Below the pieces are notes generated by a model. It saw nothing but the letters and a program-made list of their open reading frames with translations, did no database searches and was not told the DNA's origin. A program made the position numbers and the translations under genes. Positions 24,819-32,573 of a DNA stretch of 64,000 nucleotides are shown piece by piece; position 1 is the first letter of the stretch, and each line of letters begins with the position of its first letter. Origin of the DNA: an uncultured Eubacteriales bacterium (GTDB taxonomy: Bacteria > Bacillota > Clostridia > Christensenellales > Aristaeellaceae); contig CADCHI010000045.1 in the NCBI GenBank assembly GCA_902801165.1, positions 1-64,000 of the forward strand. The letters run 5' to 3'.

Positions 24819-25916
24819 TTATACATTGAATCGGAACAGTGTCACGTCGCCGTCCTTCATGACGTACTCCTTGCCCTCGCTGCGCACCAGGCCCTTCTCC
24901 TTGCAGGCGTTCATGCTGCCCTCGCGGATCAGGTCGTCGTAGGCCACGATCTCAGCGCGGATGAAGCCGCGCTCGAAGTCGGTGTGGATCTTGCCGGCGG
25001 CCTGGGGCGCCTTGGTGCCGTTGGTGATGGTCCAGGCGCGGACCTCCTTGGGGCCGGCGGTCAGGAAGCTGATCAGGCCCAGCAACCGGTAGCCCAGCAC
25101 CACCAGGCGGTCCAGGCCGGAGGAGCCGATGCCCATGTCCTCCAGGAACATGGCCTTCTCGTCGGGCTCCATCTGGCTGATCTCCTCCTCGGCGGACGCG
25201 CAGATGACCAGCACCTCCGCGCCTTCCTCCGCGGCGATCTTGCGCACGGGCTCGACCAGCGGCAGGGTGGTCTCGTCCTTGCCCAGGTCCTCCTCGCCGA
25301 TGTTGGCGGCGTAGATGACCTTCTTGCTGGTCAGCAGGAACCAGTCGTGGACCACGGCCTGCTGGTCCTTGTCCAGCGGCGCGGTGCGGGCGGGCTTGCC
25401 GGCGTTCAGGTGGTCCAGCAGGATCTTGCCCGCCTCGGCCTCCACGGCGTACTTCTTTTCGCCCTTCTTCAGCATGGCGGCGGCGCGCTCGGCCCGCTTG
25501 GTAACGGTCTCGATGTCGGCAAGGATCAGCTCGGTGTTGATGACGTCGATGTCCCGGGCGGGGTCGACGCTGCCGTCCACGTGGATCACGTTGTCGTCCT
25601 CAAAGCAGCGCACCACGTGCACGATGGCGTCCACCTCGCGGATGTGGCTGAGGAACTTGTTGCCCAGGCCCTCGCCCCGGCTCGCGCCCTTCACCAGGCC
25701 GGCGATGTCCACGAACTCCAGCGTGGCGGGGGTGTACTTCTCCGGGTGGTACATCTCGGCCAGCACGTCCAGGCGGTGGTCCGGCACCGCCACGACGCCG
25801 GTGTTCGGCTCGATGGTGCAGAAAGGATAGTTGGCCGCCTGCGCGCCTGCGCAGGTGATCGCGTTGAACAGCGTGCTCTTGCCCACGTTCGGCAGGCCCA
25901 CGACGCCAAGCTTCAT
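24819..25916 (-). CDS. ychF: Ribosome-binding ATPase YchF (Obg family)
   Basis: 365 residues, the standard length. G1 is GLPNVGKST, switch 1 [11 protein letters not shown]3 [20 protein letters not shown], and G4 is NIGEED instead of NKxD, the change that makes YchF prefer ATP. The TGS domain closes the protein ([29 protein letters not shown]). It binds ribosomes and affects stress responses and translation. The promoter on the minus strand is TTGTGA (26060-26065) and TATAAT (26037-26042), spacing 17. Confidence 0.97.
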   Translation of the reverse strand: MKLGVVGLPNVGKSTLFNAITCAGAQAANYPFCTIEPNTGVVAVPDHRLDVLAEMYHPEKYTPATLEFVDIAGLVKGASRGEGLGNKFLSHIREVDAIVHVVRCFEDDNVIHVDGSVDPARDIDVINTELILADIETVTKRAERAAAMLKKGEKKYAVEAEAGKILLDHLNAGKPARTAPLDKDQQAVVHDWFLLTSKKVIYAANIGEEDLGKDETTLPLVEPVRKIAAEEGAEVLVICASAEEEISQMEPDEKAMFLEDMGIGSSGLDRLVVLGYRLLGLISFLTAGPKEVRAWTITNGTKAPQAAGKIHTDFERGFIRAEIVAYDDLIREGSMNACKEKGLVRSEGKEYVMKDGDVTLFRFNV

Positions 25917-26306
25917 ATTATATCACATCTCCTTAGTCCCCGGGCGGCTCGCGTCCCGGCGGTTTGTGGGTCCGGCGTCCCTGAAAAAAGCGCCGCCCTG
26001 CGGCGCGCCGGGATGCGGACTCCAAGCGATACTGGTATTATAGCAGAAGCGGGTTTCTTTCACAATAGCGGAAGTGTAATCAGATGGCGAATTTATCGCG
26101 GGCGCGGCCGCATGCGCCTGAGCGCGCGGGGGAGGCGGGGACCGGCCATAGGAGCTTGTACTAAAGAATGGATTGTTAAATTCAACGCGCAATTTTGTAC
26201 AGTTATGCTTAAATACGATGGCGTATTGACAAACATTGAGTATTCTGCTATTATGACGTTATGGGTTTTCATGCGAAAAACCAAACCATTAAAAGGAGAG
26301 AAAACC
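25917..26306. promoter_or_regulatory. Divergent promoters of ychF and the sugar ABC operon
   Basis: Rightward, TTGACA (26226-26231) and TATTAT (26249-26254), spacing 17, drive the solute-binding-protein gene with a leader of about 45 nt. Leftward is the ychF promoter (26037-26065). Near 25985-26010 is a short GCGCCGCC/GGCGGCGC-type hairpin. No other feature is apparent. Confidence 0.7.
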
Positions 26307-27566
26307 ATGAAGAAGATCGCACTGATTCTCGCACTGGTCATGATCGCCAGCCTGTGCATGTCCGCCATGGCGGAGGAGAACATCCTCGTGACCTGGTGGG
26401 GCAACCAGACCCGCAACGAGCGCACCCACGCCGCGCTGGAGCTGTACGCTTCCGAGCACGAGGGCATCAGCTTCACCGAGGTTCCCAATTCCTGGGATGA
26501 CTACTGGAAGAAGGTCGCCGCGGACATCCAGGGCGACAGCATCGACGTGATGCAGATGGACTATCAGTACCTGAACCAGTATTCCGAGAACGGCCTGCTG
26601 CTGGACCTGACCCCCTATGTGGAGTCCGGCGCGCTGAAGATCGACGATGTCAACGAGGGCATCGTGGGCTCTGGCAAGGTGGGCGACGGCCTGTACGCCA
26701 TCTGCATTGGCGTGAACGCCCCCGCCCTGCTGTACAACAAGACCCTGCTGGATGAGAACGGCATCGAAGTCAAGGACAACATGACCCTGGACGAGTTCCT
26801 GGCCCTGAGCCGTGAGATCTTCGAAAAGACCGGCTACAAGACCAACATCGGCTACGGCACCGACATGGTGTTCGGCTACATCCTGCGCGGCTATGACATC
26901 GACCTGTTCAAGGACGGCAAGCTGAACATCACCGCCGAGGACGCCGAGAAGTTCTTCTCCCTGTACGAGACCGGCATCACCGAGGGCTGGCTGGTGACCA
27001 GCGACGTGTTCGCTGAGACCGCCGTCGGCACCGTTGAGCAGGATCCCATGATCTACGGCAGCGATCCCGAGAGCATGAGCTGGTGCGCGTTCTTCTGGTC
27101 CAACCAGGTGACCGCCATGCAGAACGCCGCGCCCGAGGGCATGGAAGTGGGCATCACCACCTGGCCGTCCGCCGACCCGGTGAAGTCCAACTACCTGAAG
27201 CCCAGCCAGTTCTTCTCCGTGGCTGCCAAGACCCAGCACGCCGACACCGCCGTGGACATCGTGAACTTCTGGACCAACTCCGTGGAAGCCAACGAGATCC
27301 TGCTGGGCGAGCGCGGCATCCCCGCCTCCGCCGCCACCGCTGCCGGCATCGCTGACAAGCTGGATGAGGTGAACCAGAAGGTCGTCGCCTATATCAACGA
27401 CGTCGTGTCCCCGAACTGCTCCGCCGTTCCGGCCGCTGATCCCGCCGGCGCCAGCGAGTTCTACAACCTGGTCGACGAGCTGCAGGAGGAGCTGTGCTAC
27501 GGCATGACCACCGCCGCTGACGCCGCTGCCCGCCTGATCGACGAGTGCCCCGCCAACCTGAAGTAA
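26307..27566 (+). CDS. Sugar ABC transporter substrate-binding protein
   Basis: 419 residues with a Sec signal peptide (MKKIALILALVMIASLCMSA, cleavage near AMA-EEN); the region lacks a true lipobox, so anchoring is uncertain. The mature part is a type-1 extracellular solute-binding protein: ILVTWWGNQTRNE, FTEVPNSWDDYWKKVAADI, DVMQMDYQYLNQY and SWCAFFWSNQ. It is followed by two permeases but no ATPase gene, which is usual for CUT1 systems served by a shared MsmX-type ATPase. Given the GH4 gene that follows and uxaA/uxaB in this window, an oligogalacturonide or related sugar is a reasonable guess. AAAGGAG lies 8 nt upstream. Confidence 0.9.
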   Translation: MKKIALILALVMIASLCMSAMAEENILVTWWGNQTRNERTHAALELYASEHEGISFTEVPNSWDDYWKKVAADIQGDSIDVMQMDYQYLNQYSENGLLLDLTPYVESGALKIDDVNEGIVGSGKVGDGLYAICIGVNAPALLYNKTLLDENGIEVKDNMTLDEFLALSREIFEKTGYKTNIGYGTDMVFGYILRGYDIDLFKDGKLNITAEDAEKFFSLYETGITEGWLVTSDVFAETAVGTVEQDPMIYGSDPESMSWCAFFWSNQVTAMQNAAPEGMEVGITTWPSADPVKSNYLKPSQFFSVAAKTQHADTAVDIVNFWTNSVEANEILLGERGIPASAATAAGIADKLDEVNQKVVAYINDVVSPNCSAVPAADPAGASEFYNLVDELQEELCYGMTTAADAAARLIDECPANLK

Positions 27567-27647
27567 TACTGACCGGCAATTCGGAAGCAAGCCGCCGCGG
27601 GTGATCCCGCCCGGCCCGATCTGGAGCGCACAGTAACGCTTCGCAGC

Positions 27648-27690
27648 AAGGAAGCGAAGTCTCCCCAGACTTCGCTCCTTGTGTTTATTG
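27648..27690 (+). terminator. Intercistronic hairpin after the binding-protein gene
   Basis: AAGG-AGCGAAGTC (27648-27661, one bulged A) pairs with GACTTCGCT-CCTT (27668-27680), then GTGTTTATT. A partial terminator here would keep binding-protein expression above that of the permeases, a common pattern in ABC operons. Confidence 0.6.
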
Positions 27691-27807
27691 GATTGCGTGT
27701 GGTCGGTAAACAAGGCGGTTTCAGGGAAACGCGCCGACAACCATAAACCCATGCGCGCCGCCGGGAACGGGCGGCGCCGCCGGATTTGACGAAAGGAGGG
27801 GGAGCGA

Positions 27808-28728
27808 ATGGCACAGACCGGCGTCGTCAAACCGAAGAGGACGCTTGCCGAGAAGCTGAACGAGGAGCACATCGCGGGCATGATCTGCACCGCGCCGTTC
27901 ACGATCGGCTTTTTGCTGTTCATGATCGTCCCCATGCTGATTTCAGCGTACTACGCATTCTGCGATTTCGACATCCTGTCGCCCGCGGTGTGGACGGGCC
28001 TTGCGAACTTCAAGACGATGTTCAGCGAGGCGAAGTTCTGGAAATCCCTGGGCGTGACGTTCTATTTTGCCTTTGTGTCGGTGCCGCTGCGCCTGGTCTT
28101 CGCGCTGATCGTCGCGCTGATCCTGCTCAGGACCACCAAGATCACGGCGCTGTACCGCGCGGTCTACTACCTGCCCTCCATCATCGGCGGGTCCGTGGCC
28201 GTGGCCATCCTGTGGAAGCGCATGTTCGGCAACGACGGCACCGTGAACGTGCTGCTGCGGATGCTGGGCTTCGAGGGCAAGATCAAGTGGTTCGGCCAGC
28301 CGGGCACGGCCATGTGGACGCTGATCATACTGGCGGTGTGGCAGTTCGGCTCCTCGATGCTGATCTTCCTGTCCGCGCTGAAGCAGATCCCGGCCTCGCT
28401 GTACGAGGCGGGCGAGATCGACGGCGCGAACAAGGTGCAGCAGTTCTTCAGGATCACGCTGCCGCTGTTGACGCCGACCATCTTCTTCAACCTGGTCATG
28501 CAGATGATCAACGGCTTCCTGGCGTTTACGCAGTGCTACATCATCACCCAGGGCAAACCGATGAACTCCACGCTGTTCTACACCGTGTACATGTACCAGC
28601 AGTCCTTTGAGTTCTACAAGGCTGGCTACGGCGCGGCGCTGGCGTGGGTGATGCTGGTGGTCATCGCCATGTTCACGGGCCTGCTGTTTGCCACCAAGCG
28701 CTTCTGGGTCTACGAGGATAAGAGGTGA
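27808..28728 (+). CDS. Sugar ABC transporter permease (MalF/LacF type)
   Basis: 306 residues with six transmembrane helices. The EAA loop that docks to the ATPase reads ASLYEAGEIDGANKVQQFFRITLPLL. The start has GGAGGGGG 5-6 nt upstream. It pairs with the next permease, overlapping its start by one base (TGATG). CUT1 family, membrane channel for the oligosaccharide. Confidence 0.95.
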   Translation: MAQTGVVKPKRTLAEKLNEEHIAGMICTAPFTIGFLLFMIVPMLISAYYAFCDFDILSPAVWTGLANFKTMFSEAKFWKSLGVTFYFAFVSVPLRLVFALIVALILLRTTKITALYRAVYYLPSIIGGSVAVAILWKRMFGNDGTVNVLLRMLGFEGKIKWFGQPGTAMWTLIILAVWQFGSSMLIFLSALKQIPASLYEAGEIDGANKVQQFFRITLPLLTPTIFFNLVMQMINGFLAFTQCYIITQGKPMNSTLFYTVYMYQQSFEFYKAGYGAALAWVMLVVIAMFTGLLFATKRFWVYEDKR

Positions 28729-28733
28729 TGGGC

Positions 28734-29585
28734 ATGAGGACGACGAGCAAATCCATTCTCGGAAGGACGGTTTACCACGTCCTGGTGTTCGGCTTCGGCA
28801 TCGTGATGGTCTATCCGCTGCTGTGGATGATCCTCAGCTCATTCAAGCCCACGAACACGATTTTCACCACCGCGTCCCAGCTGATCCCCAGCACCTGGAC
28901 GCTGGAGAATTACGCCAACGGCTGGAAGGGCTTCGCCAGCGTCAAGTTCAGCCGGTTCTTCCTGAACTCGCTACTGATCTCCGTGCTGGCCACCCTGGGC
29001 ACCGTGGCGTCCTCCTCCATCGTGGCCTACGGCTTCGCCCGCCTGAAGTTCAAGGGCCGGGGCCTGCTGTTCTCCGCCATGCTGGTGACGATGATGCTGC
29101 CCGCGCAGGTGCTGATGATCCCCCAGTACATCTGGTACAAGAAGCTGGGCTGGGTCGGCAGCTACGCCGCGCTGATCGTGCCCTACTGGTTCGCCATCCA
29201 GGGCTTCTTCGTCTACCTGATGACCAACTTCATCAACGGCATCCCGAAGGACCTGGACGAGGCGGCGAAGATCGACGGCTGCTCCACCTACGGCATCTTC
29301 TACTGGGTGATCCTGCCGCTGATCGTGCCCGCGCTGATCACCGGCGGCATCTTCTCCTTCATCTGGCGCTGGGACGACTTCCTGTCCGCCCTTTTGTACG
29401 TCAGCAAGACGGAGATGTACCCGGTCAGCCTGGCGCTGAAGCTGTTCAGCGATCCGTCCTCCTCCTCGGACTACGGCGCGATGTTCGCCATGTCCACCCT
29501 GTCCATACTGCCCGTGGTGCTCATCTTCATCACGCTGCAGAAGTACCTGGTGGAGGGCATCGCCACCACCGGCCTGAAAGGGTAA
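28734..29585 (+). CDS. Sugar ABC transporter permease (MalG/LacG type)
   Basis: 283 residues with six transmembrane helices and the EAA loop KDLDEAAKIDGCSTYGIFYWVILPL. C-terminal GMFAMSTLSILPVVLIFITL-like and LVEGIATTGLKG endings are typical of MalG. The ATG at 28734 is preferred because AGAGG lies 8 nt upstream; GTG 28725 and ATG 28728 are in frame. It completes the CUT1 transporter. Confidence 0.94.
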   Translation: MRTTSKSILGRTVYHVLVFGFGIVMVYPLLWMILSSFKPTNTIFTTASQLIPSTWTLENYANGWKGFASVKFSRFFLNSLLISVLATLGTVASSSIVAYGFARLKFKGRGLLFSAMLVTMMLPAQVLMIPQYIWYKKLGWVGSYAALIVPYWFAIQGFFVYLMTNFINGIPKDLDEAAKIDGCSTYGIFYWVILPLIVPALITGGIFSFIWRWDDFLSALLYVSKTEMYPVSLALKLFSDPSSSSDYGAMFAMSTLSILPVVLIFITLQKYLVEGIATTGLKG

Positions 29586-29717
29586 CCGGGGCATCGCCCC
29601 GGGCCCCATCTACTGCCGCCGGGGCATCGCCCCGGGCCCCATCTACTGCCGCCGGGGCATCGCCCCGGACCCCATCTGCTGCCGCCGGGGCATTGCCCCG
29701 GACCCCGGCTGCTGCCG
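29586..29717 (+). repeat. Four tandem 33-bp repeats, each a triloop hairpin
   Basis: Units start at 29586, 29619, 29652 and 29685. Each holds CCGGGGC, a 3-nt loop (ATC three times, ATT once) and GCCCCGG, followed by a linker of the CCCATCTRCTGCCG type. They follow the last permease stop. They are too short, and too directly contiguous, to be a CRISPR array. Confidence 0.85.
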
Positions 29718-29728
29718 CATGAGTTTAA

Positions 29729-29775
29729 CCCGGCCCTCGCCCCCATAGATTCAAGGGGCGAGGGCCGGGCGTTTC
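29729..29775 (+). terminator. Terminator of the sugar ABC operon
   Basis: CCCGGCCCTCGCCCC (29730-29744) pairs with the complement at about 29755-29769, followed by CGTTTCGTTTC. A second perfect 14-bp inverted repeat lies at 29803-29816 / 29826-29839, without a T run. Confidence 0.75.
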
Positions 29776-29906
29776 GTTTCTATTTGGACATCCATCGACA
29801 AACATCCGCCGGACCCGTAGATCATGGGTCCGGCGGATGAGCAGCGGAATGTTTTCCGGGCGGCGGGTTCCAGCGGAACATGCCGTCAATCATTGAAAGT
29901 GAAAGG

Positions 29907-30001
29907 GGCTGTCTCAGAACAGAAATTACAGTATAGATTCCTTGCAAACAGACCGTAGGGACGCCATAAATGGCGTCCGTCGGCGGCTGTTTTGAGACAG
30001 C
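29907..30001. repeat. MITE-like element of about 95 bp
   Basis: Terminal inverted repeats of 15 bp: GCTGTCTCAGAACAG (29908-29922) and CTGTTTTGAGACAGC (29987-30001), one wobble. Inside is a second palindrome, GGACGCCA-taaa-TGGCGTCC (29959-29978). It sits between convergent genes and may double as the terminator of the GH4 gene. Mobility is not shown. Confidence 0.6.
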
Positions 30002-30025
30002 GCCTTGTACCGTCGGGCGAAAGAC

Positions 30026-31423
30026 TTACTTAAACCATTCCTTGGGCAGGTATTCGCGCTGGTTTTCCAGCATGTCGTCGAACAGCTTCTGGCCGTCCTT
30101 CACGGTGACGGAGGCCATCTGCGGGTCGTTCATGAAGGTGGTGAAGCCCAGCTTGCGGTCGCAGGTCAGCGCGGCGGTCAGGGTGTTCTCCTGGTTGTAG
30201 ATGTGCCGCGCCACCAGAGGCAAGATGTTGGCGGGAATATTCCCGGCGAACACGGGCTCGATGCGGTTCATGCCGAACAGGGCGTTGGTCTCCACCACGC
30301 TGCCCAGGGGCAGGTTGGGGATCTGGCCCCGGTTGGGGATGTTGACGTTGGACACGAGGTCGCCCAGGCCGATGACTGCCTTCAGCAGCAGGTGGCCTTC
30401 CTCGCCGGAGGGCTTCAAAACCAGCTCCTCCGCGCCGGAGATCAAATCGTCGGAGCGCTTCATGCGGTCGCCCAGGTCCTTCACGCGCCAGTCCACGGTG
30501 GTCAGCTGGTACTTCCACTCGTGCACGGTCTCGGGATCGCGGGTGTACCAAGGCGCGGTGAACTCGGCCAGGTGGCGGTCGCCGGCGGCGGCGATGGCGC
30601 CGTAGCGGCGGAACAGGTCGAACTTGACCCGCTGGGCGCACTTGAAGTGGTTGTTCATCCAGTTGTCGTCGCCGCCCTCGTCGAAGCCGGTCTCGAAGTA
30701 TTTGTCGGCGAACTTGGCGTACAGCGGCATCAGGTCGATGCCCTTGTAGCTGGCCCGGGTCAGCCAGGTGAAGTGGTTGATGCCGGTGACGGTGGTGTAC
30801 AGGTCCTGACGGGTGACGCCGGGGATGCCGCACTCCTTGTCCAGCATGGCGCACATCAGCTTCTGGGTGCCGAATACCTCGTGGCAGCAGCCGAAGGCCT
30901 TGATCTGGGGGAACACATGATACAGCGTGCGCACGCACAGGCTCATCGGGTTGGTGTAGTTGATGACCCAGGCGTCCGGCGCGTAGGCCTTGATGGCCTC
31001 GCCGATCTCCACGTACATGGGGATGGTGCGCATGGCGCGCATGAAGCCGCCCGCGCCTACGGTGTCGCCCACGGGCTGGTACACGCCCACGCGCTCAGGC
31101 AGGTGCACGTCGGAGCGCATCTCCTCAAAGGTGCCGGGCAGGATCGATATGACGATGAAGTCCGCGCCGGTCAGGGCGTCCTTCAGGCTGTCGCTGACCT
31201 CGTAATGCCAGCGGGACGCGGCGTCCTTGTGGGCGCTGATCTTGTTGCCGATGATCTCGTTGCGCTGCGCGGCGGAGCGGTCGATGTCATACAGCTTCAC
31301 CGTGCCGCACATGTCCGAGTCCATCGCCAGGTCCATCATGAAGCCCCAGGCCCAGCCGCGGGAACCGCCGCCGATGTAGGCCACGTTCAGCTCCTGTGCG
31401 CGATTCTTGAGTTCATTGCTCAA
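30026..31423 (-). CDS. Glycoside hydrolase family 4, alpha-galacturonidase (LplD) type
   Basis: 465 residues. The NAD+ site is VAYIGGGSRGWAWGFM; the Mn2+ site includes VINYTNPMSLC and GINHFTWL. The GH4 signature cysteine motif reads CHEVFG; CHEV is, to my knowledge, the variant of LplD alpha-galacturonidases, whereas 6-phospho-glucosidases and melibiases differ here. The mechanism is NAD-assisted elimination with redox steps. The start is a TTG at 31423 with GAGGAGGT 7 nt upstream; no ATG is available in frame nearby. The promoter is TTGCGA (31487-31492) and TAAAAT (31464-31469), minus strand. Confidence 0.85.
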   Translation of the reverse strand: MSNELKNRAQELNVAYIGGGSRGWAWGFMMDLAMDSDMCGTVKLYDIDRSAAQRNEIIGNKISAHKDAASRWHYEVSDSLKDALTGADFIVISILPGTFEEMRSDVHLPERVGVYQPVGDTVGAGGFMRAMRTIPMYVEIGEAIKAYAPDAWVINYTNPMSLCVRTLYHVFPQIKAFGCCHEVFGTQKLMCAMLDKECGIPGVTRQDLYTTVTGINHFTWLTRASYKGIDLMPLYAKFADKYFETGFDEGGDDNWMNNHFKCAQRVKFDLFRRYGAIAAAGDRHLAEFTAPWYTRDPETVHEWKYQLTTVDWRVKDLGDRMKRSDDLISGAEELVLKPSGEEGHLLLKAVIGLGDLVSNVNIPNRGQIPNLPLGSVVETNALFGMNRIEPVFAGNIPANILPLVARHIYNQENTLTAALTCDRKLGFTTFMNDPQMASVTVKDGQKLFDDMLENQREYLPKEWFK

Positions 31424-31892
31424 TTTTATAACCTCCTCATCTATTGTGTCAAATGATGAGAATATTTTATCACAGCCCAACCCATTTCGCAACACAAATG
31501 CGGGTGAAATCGGACTTCTGTGTGATTTAATTGCGCGTGGCTGTCCACGGGCGGCCCGGTGTGGTATAATGATTAGGAAAACCAAGGGTTTTCCGGGTCG
31601 GCGGGCAAGGGAGCGATAGCAGTCACGCGGTACGCCGACAATCGTGGTATAATAAGATTAGGAAAACCAAGGGTTTTCCGGGTCGGCGGGCAAGGGAGCG
31701 ATAGCAGCCACGCAGCACGCCGACAATCGTGGAAGGGTTTTCCGGGTCGTCGGGCAAGGGAGCGATAGCAGCCACGCAGCACGCCGACAATCATGGTATA
31801 ATGGTATTGGAAAAACAGGCAAAAGCGTGGACGAGCCGGCGGGACCGACCCGTCCGTTCCCGGCGATGCCGGGCGATGAAAGGGTGGCGGAC
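31424..31892 (+). repeat. Tandem 84-bp repeats carrying promoter-like boxes
   Basis: Copies start at 31561, 31645 and 31729 (the third lacks about 20 bp). A unit has GTGGTATAAT, then the triloop hairpin GGAAAACC/aag (31577-31595 in copy 1), GGGTCGGCGGGCAAGGGAGC, and a closing CGCCGACAATC; GTCGGCG and CGCCGAC enclose about 31 nt. The last box, ATGGTATAATGG (31793-31804), probably drives the coiled-coil gene. It may be an array of small RNA genes or an amplified promoter region. The part 31424-31560 holds the GH4 promoter. Confidence 0.8.
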
Positions 31893-32483
31893 GTGATCTA
31901 CTGGATTCTGGGGCTGGCGGTATTGGCGGGGGCGGCGGCCTGGCTGGGCTGGCGCTGCGTCTCGCTGCGCCGGATGCTGGAGAAGGCGGAGGCCCGCTGC
32001 CGCGACCTGCAAAAGGAGCGGGCCCAGCGCCAGAACCTCCAGCACGCCCTGGAGCGCCGGGGGGCGGAGGTCCGCCGCCTGCGCGCCAAGGTGTCGGAGT
32101 ACGAGAGCGAGTTCCAGGAGATGGAAAACCACGCCAACGACCTGAACATGTCGCTGTTCCAGGAGAGCGGCCTGCGCATACTGGCCCAGAAGGAGGAAGG
32201 CGCGAACCGCCTGAAGCTGGAGCAGCTGGAGGCGCAGCTGAGCAACGCCCACCAGCACCTGAAGGCCCAGCAGGAGCAGGCCCAGGCGCAGCTGAAGGAG
32301 CGGGACGAGCAGGCCCGGGAGGCGGAGGCAAAGCTCCGCGAGGAGATCGCGGCCCGGGACAAGGAGATCGCCCGGCTGCAGACCGCCAATGCCCGGCGCA
32401 TCGCCCGGAAGGCCCAGCAGGACAACGGCGGCCTGGACCAGATGACGCTGGACGACCTGCTGATGACCACTGGGAAGCAATAG
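31893..32483 (+). CDS. Single-pass membrane protein with long coiled coil, unknown
   Basis: About 196 residues from the GTG at 31893 (AAAGGG 8 nt upstream); the frame is open to 31827. It has one N-terminal transmembrane helix (VIYWILGLAVLAGAAAWLG), then a nearly continuous coiled coil with heptad leucines (RLRAKVSEYESEFQEMENHA, LKAQQEQAQAQLKERDEQAR), ending MTLDDLLMTTGKQ. I recognise no family. The layout suggests a scaffold or division-associated protein anchored to the inner face of the membrane. Confidence 0.7.
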   Translation: MIYWILGLAVLAGAAAWLGWRCVSLRRMLEKAEARCRDLQKERAQRQNLQHALERRGAEVRRLRAKVSEYESEFQEMENHANDLNMSLFQESGLRILAQKEEGANRLKLEQLEAQLSNAHQHLKAQQEQAQAQLKERDEQAREAEAKLREEIAARDKEIARLQTANARRIARKAQQDNGGLDQMTLDDLLMTTGKQ

Positions 32484-32520
32484 GGAAAGCGCCGGCGGCA
32501 CAGGCATACATACAAAAGAG

Positions 32521-32562
32521 GACTCCCGAACGCGGTTTTCGCGTTCGGGAGCCTTTTTTTTC
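32521..32562 (+). terminator. Rho-independent terminator
   Basis: CTCCCGAACGC (32523-32533) pairs with GCGTTCGGGAG (32541-32551), followed by T8. It ends the coiled-coil gene and faces the convergent GH13 gene. Confidence 0.88.
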
Positions 32563-32573
32563 ACGTACTGTAA

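Noticed and set aside
29586..31800. Tandem repeats resembling a CRISPR array
   Set aside because: The 33-bp units are contiguous without unique spacers and the 84-bp units repeat as a whole; no cas genes are in the window.
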